Assembly: GCA_003223135.1 (NCBI GenBank)
Contig: QHXX01000025.1
Span: 1 to 41,270 of the forward strand
Reading direction: 5' to 3'
Length of the DNA: 41,270 nucleotides
Origin: Acidobacteriota bacterium
Lineage (GTDB): Bacteria; Acidobacteriota; Polarisedimenticolia; Gp22-AA2
In this document: positions 15,490 to 23,375 of the stretch, piece after piece
Layout: each line of letters begins with the position of its first letter
Numbering within the stretch: position 1 is the stretch's first letter
Notes under the pieces: generated by a model
Seen by the model: the letters and a program-made list of their open reading frames with translations, nothing else
What the model was told of the DNA's origin: nothing
The model's database searches: none
Made by a program: the position numbers and the translations under genes

Positions 15490-16167
15490 TCATCTGTCGG
15501 GAACGGCGGGACGCGCCGCGCGGGATACGTGCTCGTTGCTGCCGCTGGTCACGAGGTTGGCGACGATGGCGACCAGCGCCAGCGCGCGGGCGAGTCGCGG
15601 GCTGTCGCTGTGCAGGCGGTGAAGCATCCACGTCAGCCCTGCGCCCAGGGCCATGCGCGCGGCCAGGGCGGTCCGATCATCCGCCCACGAGTACATCGGG
15701 TTCGCCTCGGTGGCGCCGGCGTCGAGCGCCCGGCTTGTCGTGTACACGTCCGCGACGACGCTCGCGAGGTGCACGGTCAGGAGGACCCGCCAGGTCGCCG
15801 CCGACCGTTCGTCGGCCGCCGTGGACGGGGACCCGATCGGGACCGGATGCCCGGCCGCGCCGCCCCGGCTGAGGACCGGGCCCTCTCCGCTTCGACGCCA
15901 GCTCTCCAACGCTCGCGCGCACTCGGTGCACGACAGCTCCACCGACCAGGCCACAGGCCAGAGGCGACCCCGAACCTGGGAATACTCGAAGGTCATCTCG
16001 CGAAGACTGGTGCCCGCGCCGACGCTGCGCGATCGATCCGCGTTCTCCGCCGCGGCGCACGATGCCGCCGGGGAGAGGGAGAGAGCCCAGGCGAGAACGC
16101 AGAGGCCCGCGCCGATTCGGATCCTGATGCCACGCCCACCCGGGCCTCCTCCGAACCGTGCCCCCAT
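15490..16167 (-). CDS. Exported or membrane protein with a DUF5658-like C-terminal region
   Basis: This 225-residue protein has an N-terminal signal-like segment (residues 12-38, hydrophobic after a basic start, ending near CAAAENAD). A second part from about residue 125 has two or three hydrophobic helices. That part contains VVADVYTTSRALDAGATEANPMY, reminiscent of the D-x2-TT..G..E-NP signature of DUF5658-type small membrane proteins. The middle has a CTEC motif and no recognisable enzyme signature. Function is unknown. It is the last gene of the block that starts with the pseudokinase, separated from the lipoprotein gene by 174 bases in which I saw no convincing promoter or gene. Confidence 0.6.
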   Translation of the reverse strand: MGARFGGGPGGRGIRIRIGAGLCVLAWALSLSPAASCAAAENADRSRSVGAGTSLREMTFEYSQVRGRLWPVAWSVELSCTECARALESWRRSGEGPVLSRGGAAGHPVPIGSPSTAADERSAATWRVLLTVHLASVVADVYTTSRALDAGATEANPMYSWADDRTALAARMALGAGLTWMLHRLHSDSPRLARALALVAIVANLVTSGSNEHVSRAARPAVPDR

Positions 16168-16341
16168 GGATTGCCGGCGCCTCCAGGGACACGTTTAAGT
16201 TCCGGATCGGTCAAGAGCAAGGAAACCCGCATCCTTATTGATCCGCGCGAGGACTCTGGAGACGCCATGTTCAGGCGCGCCGAGTGCGTCGGGGATGAAA
16301 TCGCTTTCAAATTTGTGATCGCGGGGATGAGAGCGGGACGG

Positions 16342-17217
16342 CTACTTCGACTCGATGCGGATCCGGGCCCAGCGGTTCTTCGCCCAGTCCTCGTCCGTGT
16401 TCCCGGGAGGATCGGGATTGTCCGACCCCAGGCTGTGGATTCCGATCGGAATTTCGGGCAGGCTCTCGCCGAAGATCTTCATCAGGCTCGACGCCCGGTT
16501 GGAGCCAAGCTCCAGATTGTGAATCTCCTCTCCTCGCGTATCGCAGTGACCCTCGACGCTGATGGTCACGATCGCGGATCCGTAGGGCCGGAGCTTCGAC
16601 GCGAGTTCCTGAATCCTGGCACGATCATCGTCGCGCAGAGTGTAGACATTGGTATCGAAAAACGCCCGGAAGACCTCGACCTCCGTGAGCACGTCCGAAG
16701 GGATCGTCGTCCCGAGCTCGACGTGAAGGGGGCGAGGATCCGTGATCGGCTCCACCGACTCCAGGGCCGCCATCACATTGTAGTCGCCCGCCTGGACGCG
16801 GGTAGCATCGAGAAGGATGTCCGCGTGGTAGAGGTCGTTTTGCGCGTCGTACTTGAGGGGCGTCTTTCCGGTGATCGTCCCTTCCCGCTCCAGCCAGGTT
16901 TCGCCGCGCAGGTTGCCAGTTCCGGAGGCCGTCACCGGAAGCGAGTAGGGAGCGTCCCTCTGCAGGCGGACACCGCCCTCGGGAGCCTCATAGGAGACGT
17001 TGGTGATGGCCGTGACGACACGGACGCTCGGGGCGAGCGTGACCCTCATGCGCTGGAGCTGGGGAACCACAGGCTCCGCGATGGCCGCCATCGCTCCCGG
17101 CACGGACGGCATCGTGGCGGGGGCGACGGCGCGCCCGCTGGCACAGCCGAACAGAGCGGTCAGCGAGAGCGCCAGTATCACTCCACCAGTGCGGCTACGG
17201 CTCACATTCTGAACCAT
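16342..17217 (-). CDS. OmpA-like lipoprotein
   Basis: This 291-residue protein has a lipoprotein signal peptide ending in LTALFGC, so Cys25 should be acylated and the protein membrane-anchored. Residues 45-175 are a beta-rich region without a family I recognise. Residues 180-291 are an OmpA-type peptidoglycan-binding domain: FFDTNVYTLRDDDRARIQELA, VEGHCDTRGEEIHNLELGSNRA and a final NRWARIRIES. Proteins of this kind hold an envelope machine to peptidoglycan; in T6SS loci TagL or TssL-linked domains do this. Its start overlaps the preceding gene by 23 bases and has no good Shine-Dalgarno, indicating coupled translation. A structural envelope role next to the secretion genes is inferred. Confidence 0.78.
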   Translation of the reverse strand: MVQNVSRSRTGGVILALSLTALFGCASGRAVAPATMPSVPGAMAAIAEPVVPQLQRMRVTLAPSVRVVTAITNVSYEAPEGGVRLQRDAPYSLPVTASGTGNLRGETWLEREGTITGKTPLKYDAQNDLYHADILLDATRVQAGDYNVMAALESVEPITDPRPLHVELGTTIPSDVLTEVEVFRAFFDTNVYTLRDDDRARIQELASKLRPYGSAIVTISVEGHCDTRGEEIHNLELGSNRASSLMKIFGESLPEIPIGIHSLGSDNPDPPGNTDEDWAKNRWARIRIESK

Positions 17218-17824
17218 TGTGGTCGTGATCTTTGTCCTTGTCCTTGTTGTTATTACTGTTGTTGCCGACCGCCAGACCCACTCCCAGGCTGCCGAGAATC
17301 GTCCCCATGATCGCCCACTTTTTCTTGTTCATCGATGGAGGTTTCTGGCTCGCCGGGACCGTCTGATCCGGCGGGGGGACGGCCTGCGCCGGGGCCGCCG
17401 GTGGTGCTGTGGGTTCAGCCGGCACCGCCGGAGGCGGTGCTATCGCCTGCGTCGGAGGCGGAGGCGCCGGCGCGGGCTGCATCTTGACCCTCAGGTTGAG
17501 CTGCAGGATTCCCGGCGGCACGAGAGTCCGCGTGCCGGCGCCGAGGGGGCGCCCATCGGGACTGACCAGCTCGAAGAGATAGGCCCCTTCCTTGAGCTGT
17601 GGGAACTGATAACCGAGGTCTGCCCCGAGGGCCGCCGTGCTCGCGGGCCCTCCATCGAGGGGCGTCGCCCTCACGACGGCCCCGGGCGGCGGTGTGCCGC
17701 CTTCGACCGTGAGACGCCCGCGCACCGATCCGTTGGCCGCCAGGAGCTGCAGGACTCCGGGGAGCTGCAGCAGTAAGCCGACCAACATCCAAAGAACGAT
17801 CCGACGATGAAGCCCTCGAGTCAT
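17195..17824 (-). CDS. Exported protein with a carboxypeptidase-regulatory-like domain, Pro/Ala linker and membrane segment
   Basis: From the ATG at 17824, with GGAGAG upstream, the protein has 209 residues. A signal peptide or N-terminal helix (8-30) leads to a small beta-sandwich (33-114: VRGRLTVEGGTPPPGAVVRATP, YLFELVSPDGRPL) of the carboxypeptidase-regulatory/transthyretin-like type. A Pro/Ala-rich linker (116-163), a lysine patch, a glycine-rich helix AIMGTILGSLGVGLAVG (171-187) and a very hydrophilic tail of Asn, Lys, Asp and His (188-209) follow. No catalytic site is visible. The linker is long enough to cross a periplasm. It shares 23 bases with the OmpA lipoprotein gene, so the two proteins probably act together in the envelope. 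Confidence 0.65.
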   Translation of the reverse strand: MTRGLHRRIVLWMLVGLLLQLPGVLQLLAANGSVRGRLTVEGGTPPPGAVVRATPLDGGPASTAALGADLGYQFPQLKEGAYLFELVSPDGRPLGAGTRTLVPPGILQLNLRVKMQPAPAPPPPTQAIAPPPAVPAEPTAPPAAPAQAVPPPDQTVPASQKPPSMNKKKWAIMGTILGSLGVGLAVGNNSNNNKDKDKDHDHNGSECEP

Positions 17825-17894
17825 GAAGCACTCTCCATTACGTGTAACGGGTCGCCTGGCGGCCGGAAGACCGCGCGCCCCTCGACACAAAAGC

Positions 17895-18461
17895 TCAGCT
17901 CACCCCTGGCCCACCGGTAAAGGCCGCCAGCCTGACCTCCTTGCCATGGTACTGAAGCGACAGCGACCGGGGCGGCTCGTCCGAGCCTTCCGGGCCCGCG
18001 ACCGCGAGCTCGATCCTGAGCGGCTCCGCAGGTGGTGCCTGGGGACCGACCTCGACGGTCTTCCAGAAATCCGAGGGAACGTAGAGCGGCATCTCTTCGC
18101 GCGAGCCTCCCCCTGGAAGACTCGGGTCGACGATCACCCGCTGCACGAATACTCTGTAGACCTTGTCGGGTTGCAGCCCCTCCACCTCGAATCGGCCGTC
18201 CTCGACCTGGGCAGGACGATCCAGGAACGAAGGTCCTTCCACTCCCGGCTCCCGGTACTGGAAACAGACCCAGTAGTGCACCTCGCGTCCCGACCCGGCG
18301 CTTTCCGATGGGCTCGGTTCGCCGACGATTTCGACGGTGCCTTTGATGTCCAGGAGGTATTCACCGCCCGCGACAGCCGACCGTGTTCCGCCCGCGATGA
18401 GTAGGATCGCGAGGCAACTGATGACAATGAGCCGCGTTCGTTCCGGCGCCTTGGGCTGCAT
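17895..18461 (-). CDS. Exported protein of unknown function, Ig-like or transthyretin-like
   Basis: This 188-residue protein has a clear Sec signal peptide (residues 1-31, LIVISCLAILLIAGG then AVAGG). The mature part looks all-beta, with strands such as YLLDIKGTVEIVG, VHYWVCFQYREPG, GRFEVEGLQPDKVYRVFVQRVIV and FWKTVEVG. The phrase VEDGRFEVEGLQPDKVYRVFV resembles carboxypeptidase-regulatory/transthyretin-like sandwiches, as in the next gene. I do not recognise a named family. A GGGGGA ribosome site lies nine bases before the ATG. Adjacent genes on both sides encode exported proteins. Confidence 0.6.
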   Translation of the reverse strand: MQPKAPERTRLIVISCLAILLIAGGTRSAVAGGEYLLDIKGTVEIVGEPSPSESAGSGREVHYWVCFQYREPGVEGPSFLDRPAQVEDGRFEVEGLQPDKVYRVFVQRVIVDPSLPGGGSREEMPLYVPSDFWKTVEVGPQAPPAEPLRIELAVAGPEGSDEPPRSLSLQYHGKEVRLAAFTGGPGVS

Positions 18462-18504
18462 GAGATTTCCCCCGCTCCACTGCCCGCTACAGGATGGCAG
18501 ACTG

Positions 18505-18550
18505 ATTCTAGTGGCTCCTGATTACCACCAAATCGGGGCGGCGTCAAGAG
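18505..18550 (-). promoter_or_regulatory. Candidate promoter before the exported beta-protein genes
   Basis: In the 104-base gap 18462-18565 the minus strand has TTGACG (18547-18542) followed at 15 bases by GGTAAT. Farther on, TAGAAT (18510-18505) has TTGGTG 15 bases before it. Both spacings are short, so the exact promoter is uncertain, but the gap is richer in A+T than its surroundings and is a sensible place for a secondary start. Confidence 0.33.
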
Positions 18551-18565
18551 GTATCGCAATTCTCT

Positions 18566-19909
18566 TCAGGGCTTCAGGTCCTCCTGACGCAGACCCAGGA
18601 TCCCGGCCACCCTGGTGAGCTGGCGGGCCACGGCCCCTCCGGAGCAATCGATGCCGTCTTCCCGGCACGCCGCCTGCCTTCCCGGCTTGCCCCTCTCCCA
18701 GTAGCTCGTCGTGACGTACGCGGCGATGAGCGGCGCCGCCGCCCCTCTCCAGCTCTTCCTCGTGCCCAGGGCTTCCTTGGCATGCAGGAGGTCGCCCGCG
18801 AGGAGACTGCTCAGGACCTGTTTCGATGTCAGGACATCCCGCAGCTCGGCCACCGTCGTCGCCAGGCCGAGCAGGTCCAAGAGGCCCGCCGTGACTTCCG
18901 GCGCCATCTCACGTCCGTTGGGCTCCCGCGCCTGACCGAACCGCTGGGAACGCCCGCGCGCGCTCCCCAATCGATCGTCGACTCTCGTCCAATTGATACC
19001 CTCAGGGAGCGCCGCCTTCAGCGTGGACAGACGCTGACCGACGTCCGTGACATCCTCGGCGAATGTCTTCTGGACACCCAGCCACGATTCCCTGCTTCTG
19101 GATTGCTTCCAGGCGCCGGCGGCCTGGCAGGCGGCCAGCCGGCAGGACGAAGGGACGGTGACCGCGATCTGCGCGTTGACGTTCTTGAGCCTGCTCTGCA
19201 CCGTCCGCCAGTACTCCGCGCTCATCGCAATTTTCCGAACGTCCTGGCAGGCGCCCTCCAGGTCCGACTTGCTCAATCCCGAGATGTGGGCCTTCACTCC
19301 CGTGAGGGTCACCTCGTCCGGGCCCGCGCTCTTCCAGAGGGAGACATCCGCGAACCCGAGCAGGGCACTCTCGGCTTCGCGCCAGTTCGGTCCGCCCCTC
19401 AAGGCGCCACGCAATCTGACGACCGGCGCCACGCACGCATCCTCGAGTCCGCTCGATCGATCGAGCACGATCCAGGACAGCGCGCCCACGAGCGCCTGGT
19501 AGAACACGTTGTCATACTTCTGCTCCGCTCGCCGCACGCCCAGGTTGACGCCCCACCCGTCGAGCAGCTGGCGGTTGATGGCGACGCGGCTGCTGCCCTG
19601 GAGGAGCCTCCTTTCCGCTTCGATCGGTTCGCGTCCCTCCCCCTTGCGGGCACGCAGGGCGGCAAAGGACTGAAGGACCGCGGTCTTGGGCATCCCCAGG
19701 GGATCGAGCGACAGGGAATCGAGACAGGTCTTCCAGGCCGGCGGCGGTCCCGCGCGCGTGCCGCTGAAGTCGGAGATGTAGCCCTTCACGGCGGGACTCT
19801 CGCACGGAGCCTGCGCCAGCGCCCTGACCGTGCCGAGTCCGAGCGCAACCACCGCGACAATCGCCCGCCGCGAGGAACGGCGCCTGCATCGACCCCGGTT
19901 ACTGCTCAT
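18566..19909 (-). CDS. Large exported protein of unknown function
   Basis: With the ATG at 19909, preceded by GAGG and overlapping the pseudokinase stop by four bases, the product has 447 residues. A basic N-terminus (RCRRRSSRR), a hydrophobic stretch (AIVAVVALGLG) and a probable cleavage after RALAQA make a Sec signal peptide. The mature part is mostly helical, with paired cysteines (near APCESP, EDACVAP, EGACQDV, SSCRLAACQ and ACREDGIDC) that suggest disulphides in the periplasm. I recognise no domain. Its coupled translation with the membrane-anchored pseudokinase suggests that the two form a complex across the inner membrane. Confidence 0.65.
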   Translation of the reverse strand: MSSNRGRCRRRSSRRAIVAVVALGLGTVRALAQAPCESPAVKGYISDFSGTRAGPPPAWKTCLDSLSLDPLGMPKTAVLQSFAALRARKGEGREPIEAERRLLQGSSRVAINRQLLDGWGVNLGVRRAEQKYDNVFYQALVGALSWIVLDRSSGLEDACVAPVVRLRGALRGGPNWREAESALLGFADVSLWKSAGPDEVTLTGVKAHISGLSKSDLEGACQDVRKIAMSAEYWRTVQSRLKNVNAQIAVTVPSSCRLAACQAAGAWKQSRSRESWLGVQKTFAEDVTDVGQRLSTLKAALPEGINWTRVDDRLGSARGRSQRFGQAREPNGREMAPEVTAGLLDLLGLATTVAELRDVLTSKQVLSSLLAGDLLHAKEALGTRKSWRGAAAPLIAAYVTTSYWERGKPGRQAACREDGIDCSGGAVARQLTRVAGILGLRQEDLKP

Positions 19910-22668
19910 GGAGCGCCTCGCTGCAGGATCTCCTCGACCCATCCCTTGACCTCCGCGTCCAGGGTCGGCAGATGCGCCGGAGCGTCATCCATCTGCGCCG
20001 ACAGCTCATCGATTTTTCCCTGGAGACTGGCCGCGCCCTCCGGCGCCTGTGTGCGCCCGGTCGTCCTGGCGCCGCTGGTCAGCCAGATCGACGCCGGTCC
20101 CTCCGGAGGTATCTCGACCGCTCCCGGCAAGGCGAACGTCGACTCCTGCCCATTGACGTCCAGGTGCAGGGTGGCGAAGGCCGGTCCGTGGATCCAGACC
20201 TTCTGTCCCGGCGGGACGATCCGTGGAGAGGGCGTGGGAGTCTGCATGGACGGCGGGGGCGTCGGCGTCGGTATCTCGCGCGGCTCGCTGGGCGCGGCCT
20301 TCTGACGGGAAGGCTCTCCGAGGAGATCCCGCAGTCTGCCGTAATTGAGATAGATCGCCGTCATCGCCACGACCAGACCGGCGGCGGCCGCCATGGTCAT
20401 CCATCGCCGCTTGTCGACCCCGGGGACGGGCGGGATCTGAAGACCGCGCGCCCACTCTTCCCACCCCGCTGGCGCCTGGGTGTCGCGGAGCCGGTGCGCG
20501 GCCGCGATCCCTCCCCGACCCTTCTCCAAAAGCCTGTTCACCTTGTCGGCGAATGCCGCCCACTCCCGCTCCGGCCGGGGGAGTCGATCCCCGGGCCACC
20601 AGGCCGAGCGGGCCGCCGCGGCCCGCTCCCGCAGGGCCCGGATTTTCCGCGGCAGCTCGAGCAGGAGCTCGGAATCGGGGATCGCCTGCTGCAGGCGGCG
20701 CTCGGCCGCGACGATCTCGCGCTCGAGCGCCTGCAGCTCGCGGCAGAAAGCGGCCGCGGCCTGACGATCGGGGAGCTTCTCGAGAAGAGAGCGCTCCGCG
20801 GCGCGGGCGGCCGCCTCGTCCTCGGACTTGCAGAACGAGCGCGCCTCGGCCAGGGCCGCCCCCGCCTGCGCGCGCACCGTCTCCAGGGCACCCGAGAGTC
20901 TGCCGGCGACTCGGCGCGCGGCTTCCTCGAACCCGGCGGGTGCCGAAGCCTCGAGCCCGCCGGCCAGGTCGCCCATGGACTTGAGGTTCTGCGGCGTCCT
21001 CTGAGCGGACAGGAGGGCCGATGCACTCCTCTCGATCTCCTCCCAGGCGCCCAAATTTCTGGCCAGATTCCGACAGGTGTCGTCCGCGCCTCCCGGCCAG
21101 CTATCGAGGACGGCCCGGCCCTTGATCCAGTCCTGGGCCCGCACGGCCTCGTGAAAGGCCCGCTCCGCCCGGACCGTTCCGGACCGGCCGCGGAGCGACT
21201 CACCCTGCGTGACCAGCCGCGCCGCTTGCAGGAAGAGGTCCGGCGTCATGGTGCCGTGCGGGTCGAGGCGTTCCGTCGCCTGGCGGAACCCGGCGAGCTC
21301 CTCCGACTCGAGGTCCGACAGATCCTCGACGACACCCCGTAGACGGCTCTTCAGCGCCTCTCCGCCGCCTGACGCAATCCGATCGAGTCCCGCCAGACGC
21401 CCTTCGATGCGCTCGATCTCTCTCGCCAGAAGGGGCGCATCTTCGAGCGCCGCCGTCTCCACCGGATCGCGCGCGAGGCAGAGCGCCGCGTCCTGCTCGG
21501 CGTCTTTTTTCCAGCCGCTCCAACGCACCTCTCCCTGGAGATCCGTGAGAAGTCGAAACCCTTCGACGATCGAAACCGTGGCCAGACGCCATCGCTGAGC
21601 GAGATTCTTGTAACGATCGATTTGCTCCAGCGAGGGCGGCCGTCGTACCTTTCTCTTCCACGCCCCCAGGTCCGGTGACGGAAGCGGGACCTGGCTCCAG
21701 AGGGAATCACCTGCGGCGGCCTCCCGGCAGGCGGCGAGCCCCGAGAACAGATCCTCCACCAGCCGCGGGCCCGTCCCGGCGTCGGACGGGATCCCGGCCG
21801 GCCGGGAGAGGAACCGGGCCAGCAGGTCGACGACCCGGGGGTACATTCCGTCGAGAAGGGTCCGCGGCGGTCCCTGCACCGCCTCCCGGAAGTGCGCGAA
21901 CCGCTCCTCGTGCCCGAACGGCGATTCGGGGAGCGCGAAGGGCGGGCTCCCCGCCGCGAGCTCGAAGAGGACCGCCGCCACGGACCAGGCGTCGGCCTCG
22001 GCCCCGGGTGGACCCGCGCTGCGCAGGCCGTACGGATCGACGTAGGGAAGCGACTCGCGGTCAAAAACGGCCGTCTGTCCTTTCGGCGCGGCCGCCCACC
22101 CCAGAGACCGGAGACGCAGCCGGGGTCCGTCGCCGGCGGCGGAATGGCCGGTCTCCTCGGCGATCAGGATGCCCGGATGGATCAGGCCGTGGACCGCGCC
22201 CAGATGGTGCAGGACTCGGAGCCCGTCGCGCAGCGACAGGATCGCGTGCAGTGTCTGGGGCAGCGTCCAGCCGCTCTCGGAAGCAATCCGCCCGTCCGGT
22301 CCCAGGGGGAATCGATCTCGGAGTGTTGCGCCCTGGATGTATTCCGTCGCGATCCACGGGAACTCCCCCTCGACCGCGGCCTCGAGGAGCGAAGGGAACA
22401 CGGCGCCGCCCGGTACCTGTCCGAGGTGCGCCAGCACGTCGGCCTCTCGACGAAGGGCCTCCAGGGCGCGGAAACGCTCCGCCGCGTGCCACCAGATGGC
22501 GGGCCTGACCTCCCGAACCACGACCTGCGCACCGCTCCGGCGATCGCGGCAGAGCAGGCTGCGTGTCCAGTAGGCCCTTCCCAACGGCCGGAGCGGCTCG
22601 TAGCGCTCGAGCCAATCTCTGTCCGGTGCGGGTTCCGGGCCCGCCGGCTGGCCGACTGCCTGGGTCAT
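19906..22668 (-). CDS. Membrane-anchored pseudokinase (degenerate Ser/Thr kinase fold)
   Basis: The start is the ATG at 22668 (920 residues; AGGA seven bases upstream). The frame stays open farther upstream, but that stretch has no coding character. Residues 20-310 follow the eukaryotic-type kinase fold: the start LRPLGRAYWTRSLLCRDRRSG, the alphaC region, YVDPYGLRSAGPPGAEADAWSVAAVLFELAAGSPPF and a C-lobe. The catalytic residues are missing: VAIK reads VVVR (Arg52), HRD reads HGL (160-162), the catalytic-loop Asn is Ile167 and DFG reads SLG. Long helical and coiled-coil segments fill 320-735, a transmembrane helix lies at about 757-774, and a Pro/Thr linker plus a small periplasmic domain end the protein. 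T6SS loci often encode PpkA-like kinases, and this looks like a dead, scaffold-like relative. Confidence 0.75.
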   Translation of the reverse strand: MTQAVGQPAGPEPAPDRDWLERYEPLRPLGRAYWTRSLLCRDRRSGAQVVVREVRPAIWWHAAERFRALEALRREADVLAHLGQVPGGAVFPSLLEAAVEGEFPWIATEYIQGATLRDRFPLGPDGRIASESGWTLPQTLHAILSLRDGLRVLHHLGAVHGLIHPGILIAEETGHSAAGDGPRLRLRSLGWAAAPKGQTAVFDRESLPYVDPYGLRSAGPPGAEADAWSVAAVLFELAAGSPPFALPESPFGHEERFAHFREAVQGPPRTLLDGMYPRVVDLLARFLSRPAGIPSDAGTGPRLVEDLFSGLAACREAAAGDSLWSQVPLPSPDLGAWKRKVRRPPSLEQIDRYKNLAQRWRLATVSIVEGFRLLTDLQGEVRWSGWKKDAEQDAALCLARDPVETAALEDAPLLAREIERIEGRLAGLDRIASGGGEALKSRLRGVVEDLSDLESEELAGFRQATERLDPHGTMTPDLFLQAARLVTQGESLRGRSGTVRAERAFHEAVRAQDWIKGRAVLDSWPGGADDTCRNLARNLGAWEEIERSASALLSAQRTPQNLKSMGDLAGGLEASAPAGFEEAARRVAGRLSGALETVRAQAGAALAEARSFCKSEDEAAARAAERSLLEKLPDRQAAAAFCRELQALEREIVAAERRLQQAIPDSELLLELPRKIRALRERAAAARSAWWPGDRLPRPEREWAAFADKVNRLLEKGRGGIAAAHRLRDTQAPAGWEEWARGLQIPPVPGVDKRRWMTMAAAAGLVVAMTAIYLNYGRLRDLLGEPSRQKAAPSEPREIPTPTPPPSMQTPTPSPRIVPPGQKVWIHGPAFATLHLDVNGQESTFALPGAVEIPPEGPASIWLTSGARTTGRTQAPEGAASLQGKIDELSAQMDDAPAHLPTLDAEVKGWVEEILQRGAP

Positions 22669-22697
22669 CGGATGTCCTCGGAGCTCGTTGGGTTGGG

Positions 22698-22726
22698 ATT
22701 TTCTCACGAACGCCGCCAAACTCCAA
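22698..22726 (-). promoter_or_regulatory. Candidate promoter of the pseudokinase operon
   Basis: TTGGAG (22726-22721) and GAAAAT (22703-22698) are spaced by 17 bases on the minus strand, matching four of six consensus positions each. Transcription would begin near 22691, some 20 bases before the pseudokinase ATG, which fits a short untranslated leader with its GAGGA ribosome site. Confidence 0.4.
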
Positions 22727-22851
22727 CGCCCCCGGACTCTCGACAGGCCCCCGCCGCCTGAGGTATCCCCAGTTTGGGGCGCCGTCCCTGCGCTCGCGGG
22801 GGACGCCTCCGGGCCGCTGGCGCGGCCCTCGGCTCGGCTCCGTTCGCTCCG

Positions 22852-22879
22852 CCCATCGCGCGTGAAGCCGCGCGATGGG
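22852..22879. repeat. 10-bp perfect inverted repeat (hairpin)
   Basis: CCCATCGCGC (22852-22861) and GCGCGATGGG (22870-22879) pair perfectly around an eight-base loop. No T-run follows on either strand, so it is not a standard terminator. It could be a protein-binding palindrome or part of a structured transcript. Confidence 0.6.
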
Positions 22880-23165
22880 ACCCCGTCGCTCACTTCCGCA
22901 CGCCCCCGCGCACGCAGGGCCGTCGCCCTCCTCCGGTGATCCTTCACCCCTCTCAAGCCAGAACCAGGGTCGGGCGCAACAGACGGACACAGCTTGCCAG
23001 CCGTCTGGCATACTCCGCCAGCACATCCGCCCCAGGGTGGGCCGGGCGTGTATTCGGGACTACCTGCCATCTCTGGCCAGCTGCGTTCGGCTTCCGCGTC
23101 CCGTCCTGGTGCAGCTAGAGGAGAGGCAGTTCCCGGTTGGCGAACGGAGTGATCTCCAGCGGCAC

Positions 23166-23276
23166 GTGGCAGGCCGCAGCGCGGCGTGGCGACTTCGAGC
23201 CGCGCCATGCGGACGAGATGGACACCCAAGACCCCGCGCGAGCGAGCAGGAGCCGCGACGCGCTGCGGCCTGCCAC
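23166..23276. repeat. 18-bp perfect inverted repeat enclosing a second stem
   Basis: GTGGCAGGCCGCAGCGCG at 23166-23183 is repeated in perfect inverse complement at 23259-23276, with 75 bases between. Inside, GGCGTGG (23183-23189) can pair with CCGCGCC (23200-23206), including one G-U pair. The whole 111-bp unit ends about 100 bases before the ATG of the sheath-fusion gene. It may be a structured RNA, a large operator or a small non-autonomous mobile element. I saw no target-site duplication or transposase. Confidence 0.7.
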
Positions 23277-23375
23277 CCGCAACTGGGGATAGCTCAGCCC
23301 CGCCGCCTCTTGCGCCGGAAGCGCCGATGATGCTAGGGTGTGGGCACTCGTACCCGAATTCCCAGGAGAGGCTCG

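Larger units (their letters stand above)
22669..23375. other. 707-bp divergent intergenic region without a supported gene
   Basis: This gap separates the start of the pseudokinase operon (minus) from the start of the sheath-fusion operon (plus). I find no ORF with coding character on either strand; the open frames are uninterrupted because of high G+C. It contains a candidate minus promoter (22698-22726), a 10-bp hairpin (22852-22879), a TGCCAG-ccgt-CTGGCA palindrome (22995-23010) that could be an operator, and an 18-bp perfect inverted repeat with an inner hairpin (23166-23276). A plus-strand promoter near 23310-23338 (TTGCGC, then CTAGGG) is too weak to call. Confidence 0.6.

Noticed and set aside
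16168-16341. Promoter or small gene between the OmpA lipoprotein and DUF5658-like genes
   Set aside because: A TTGACC (16214-16209) exists on the minus strand but has no acceptable -10 at 16-18 bases. Small frames there lack a ribosome site.
22669-23375. Sigma-54 (-24/-12) promoter, as found in some T6SS loci
   Set aside because: No TGGCAC-N5-TTGC arrangement occurs on either strand in this gap.
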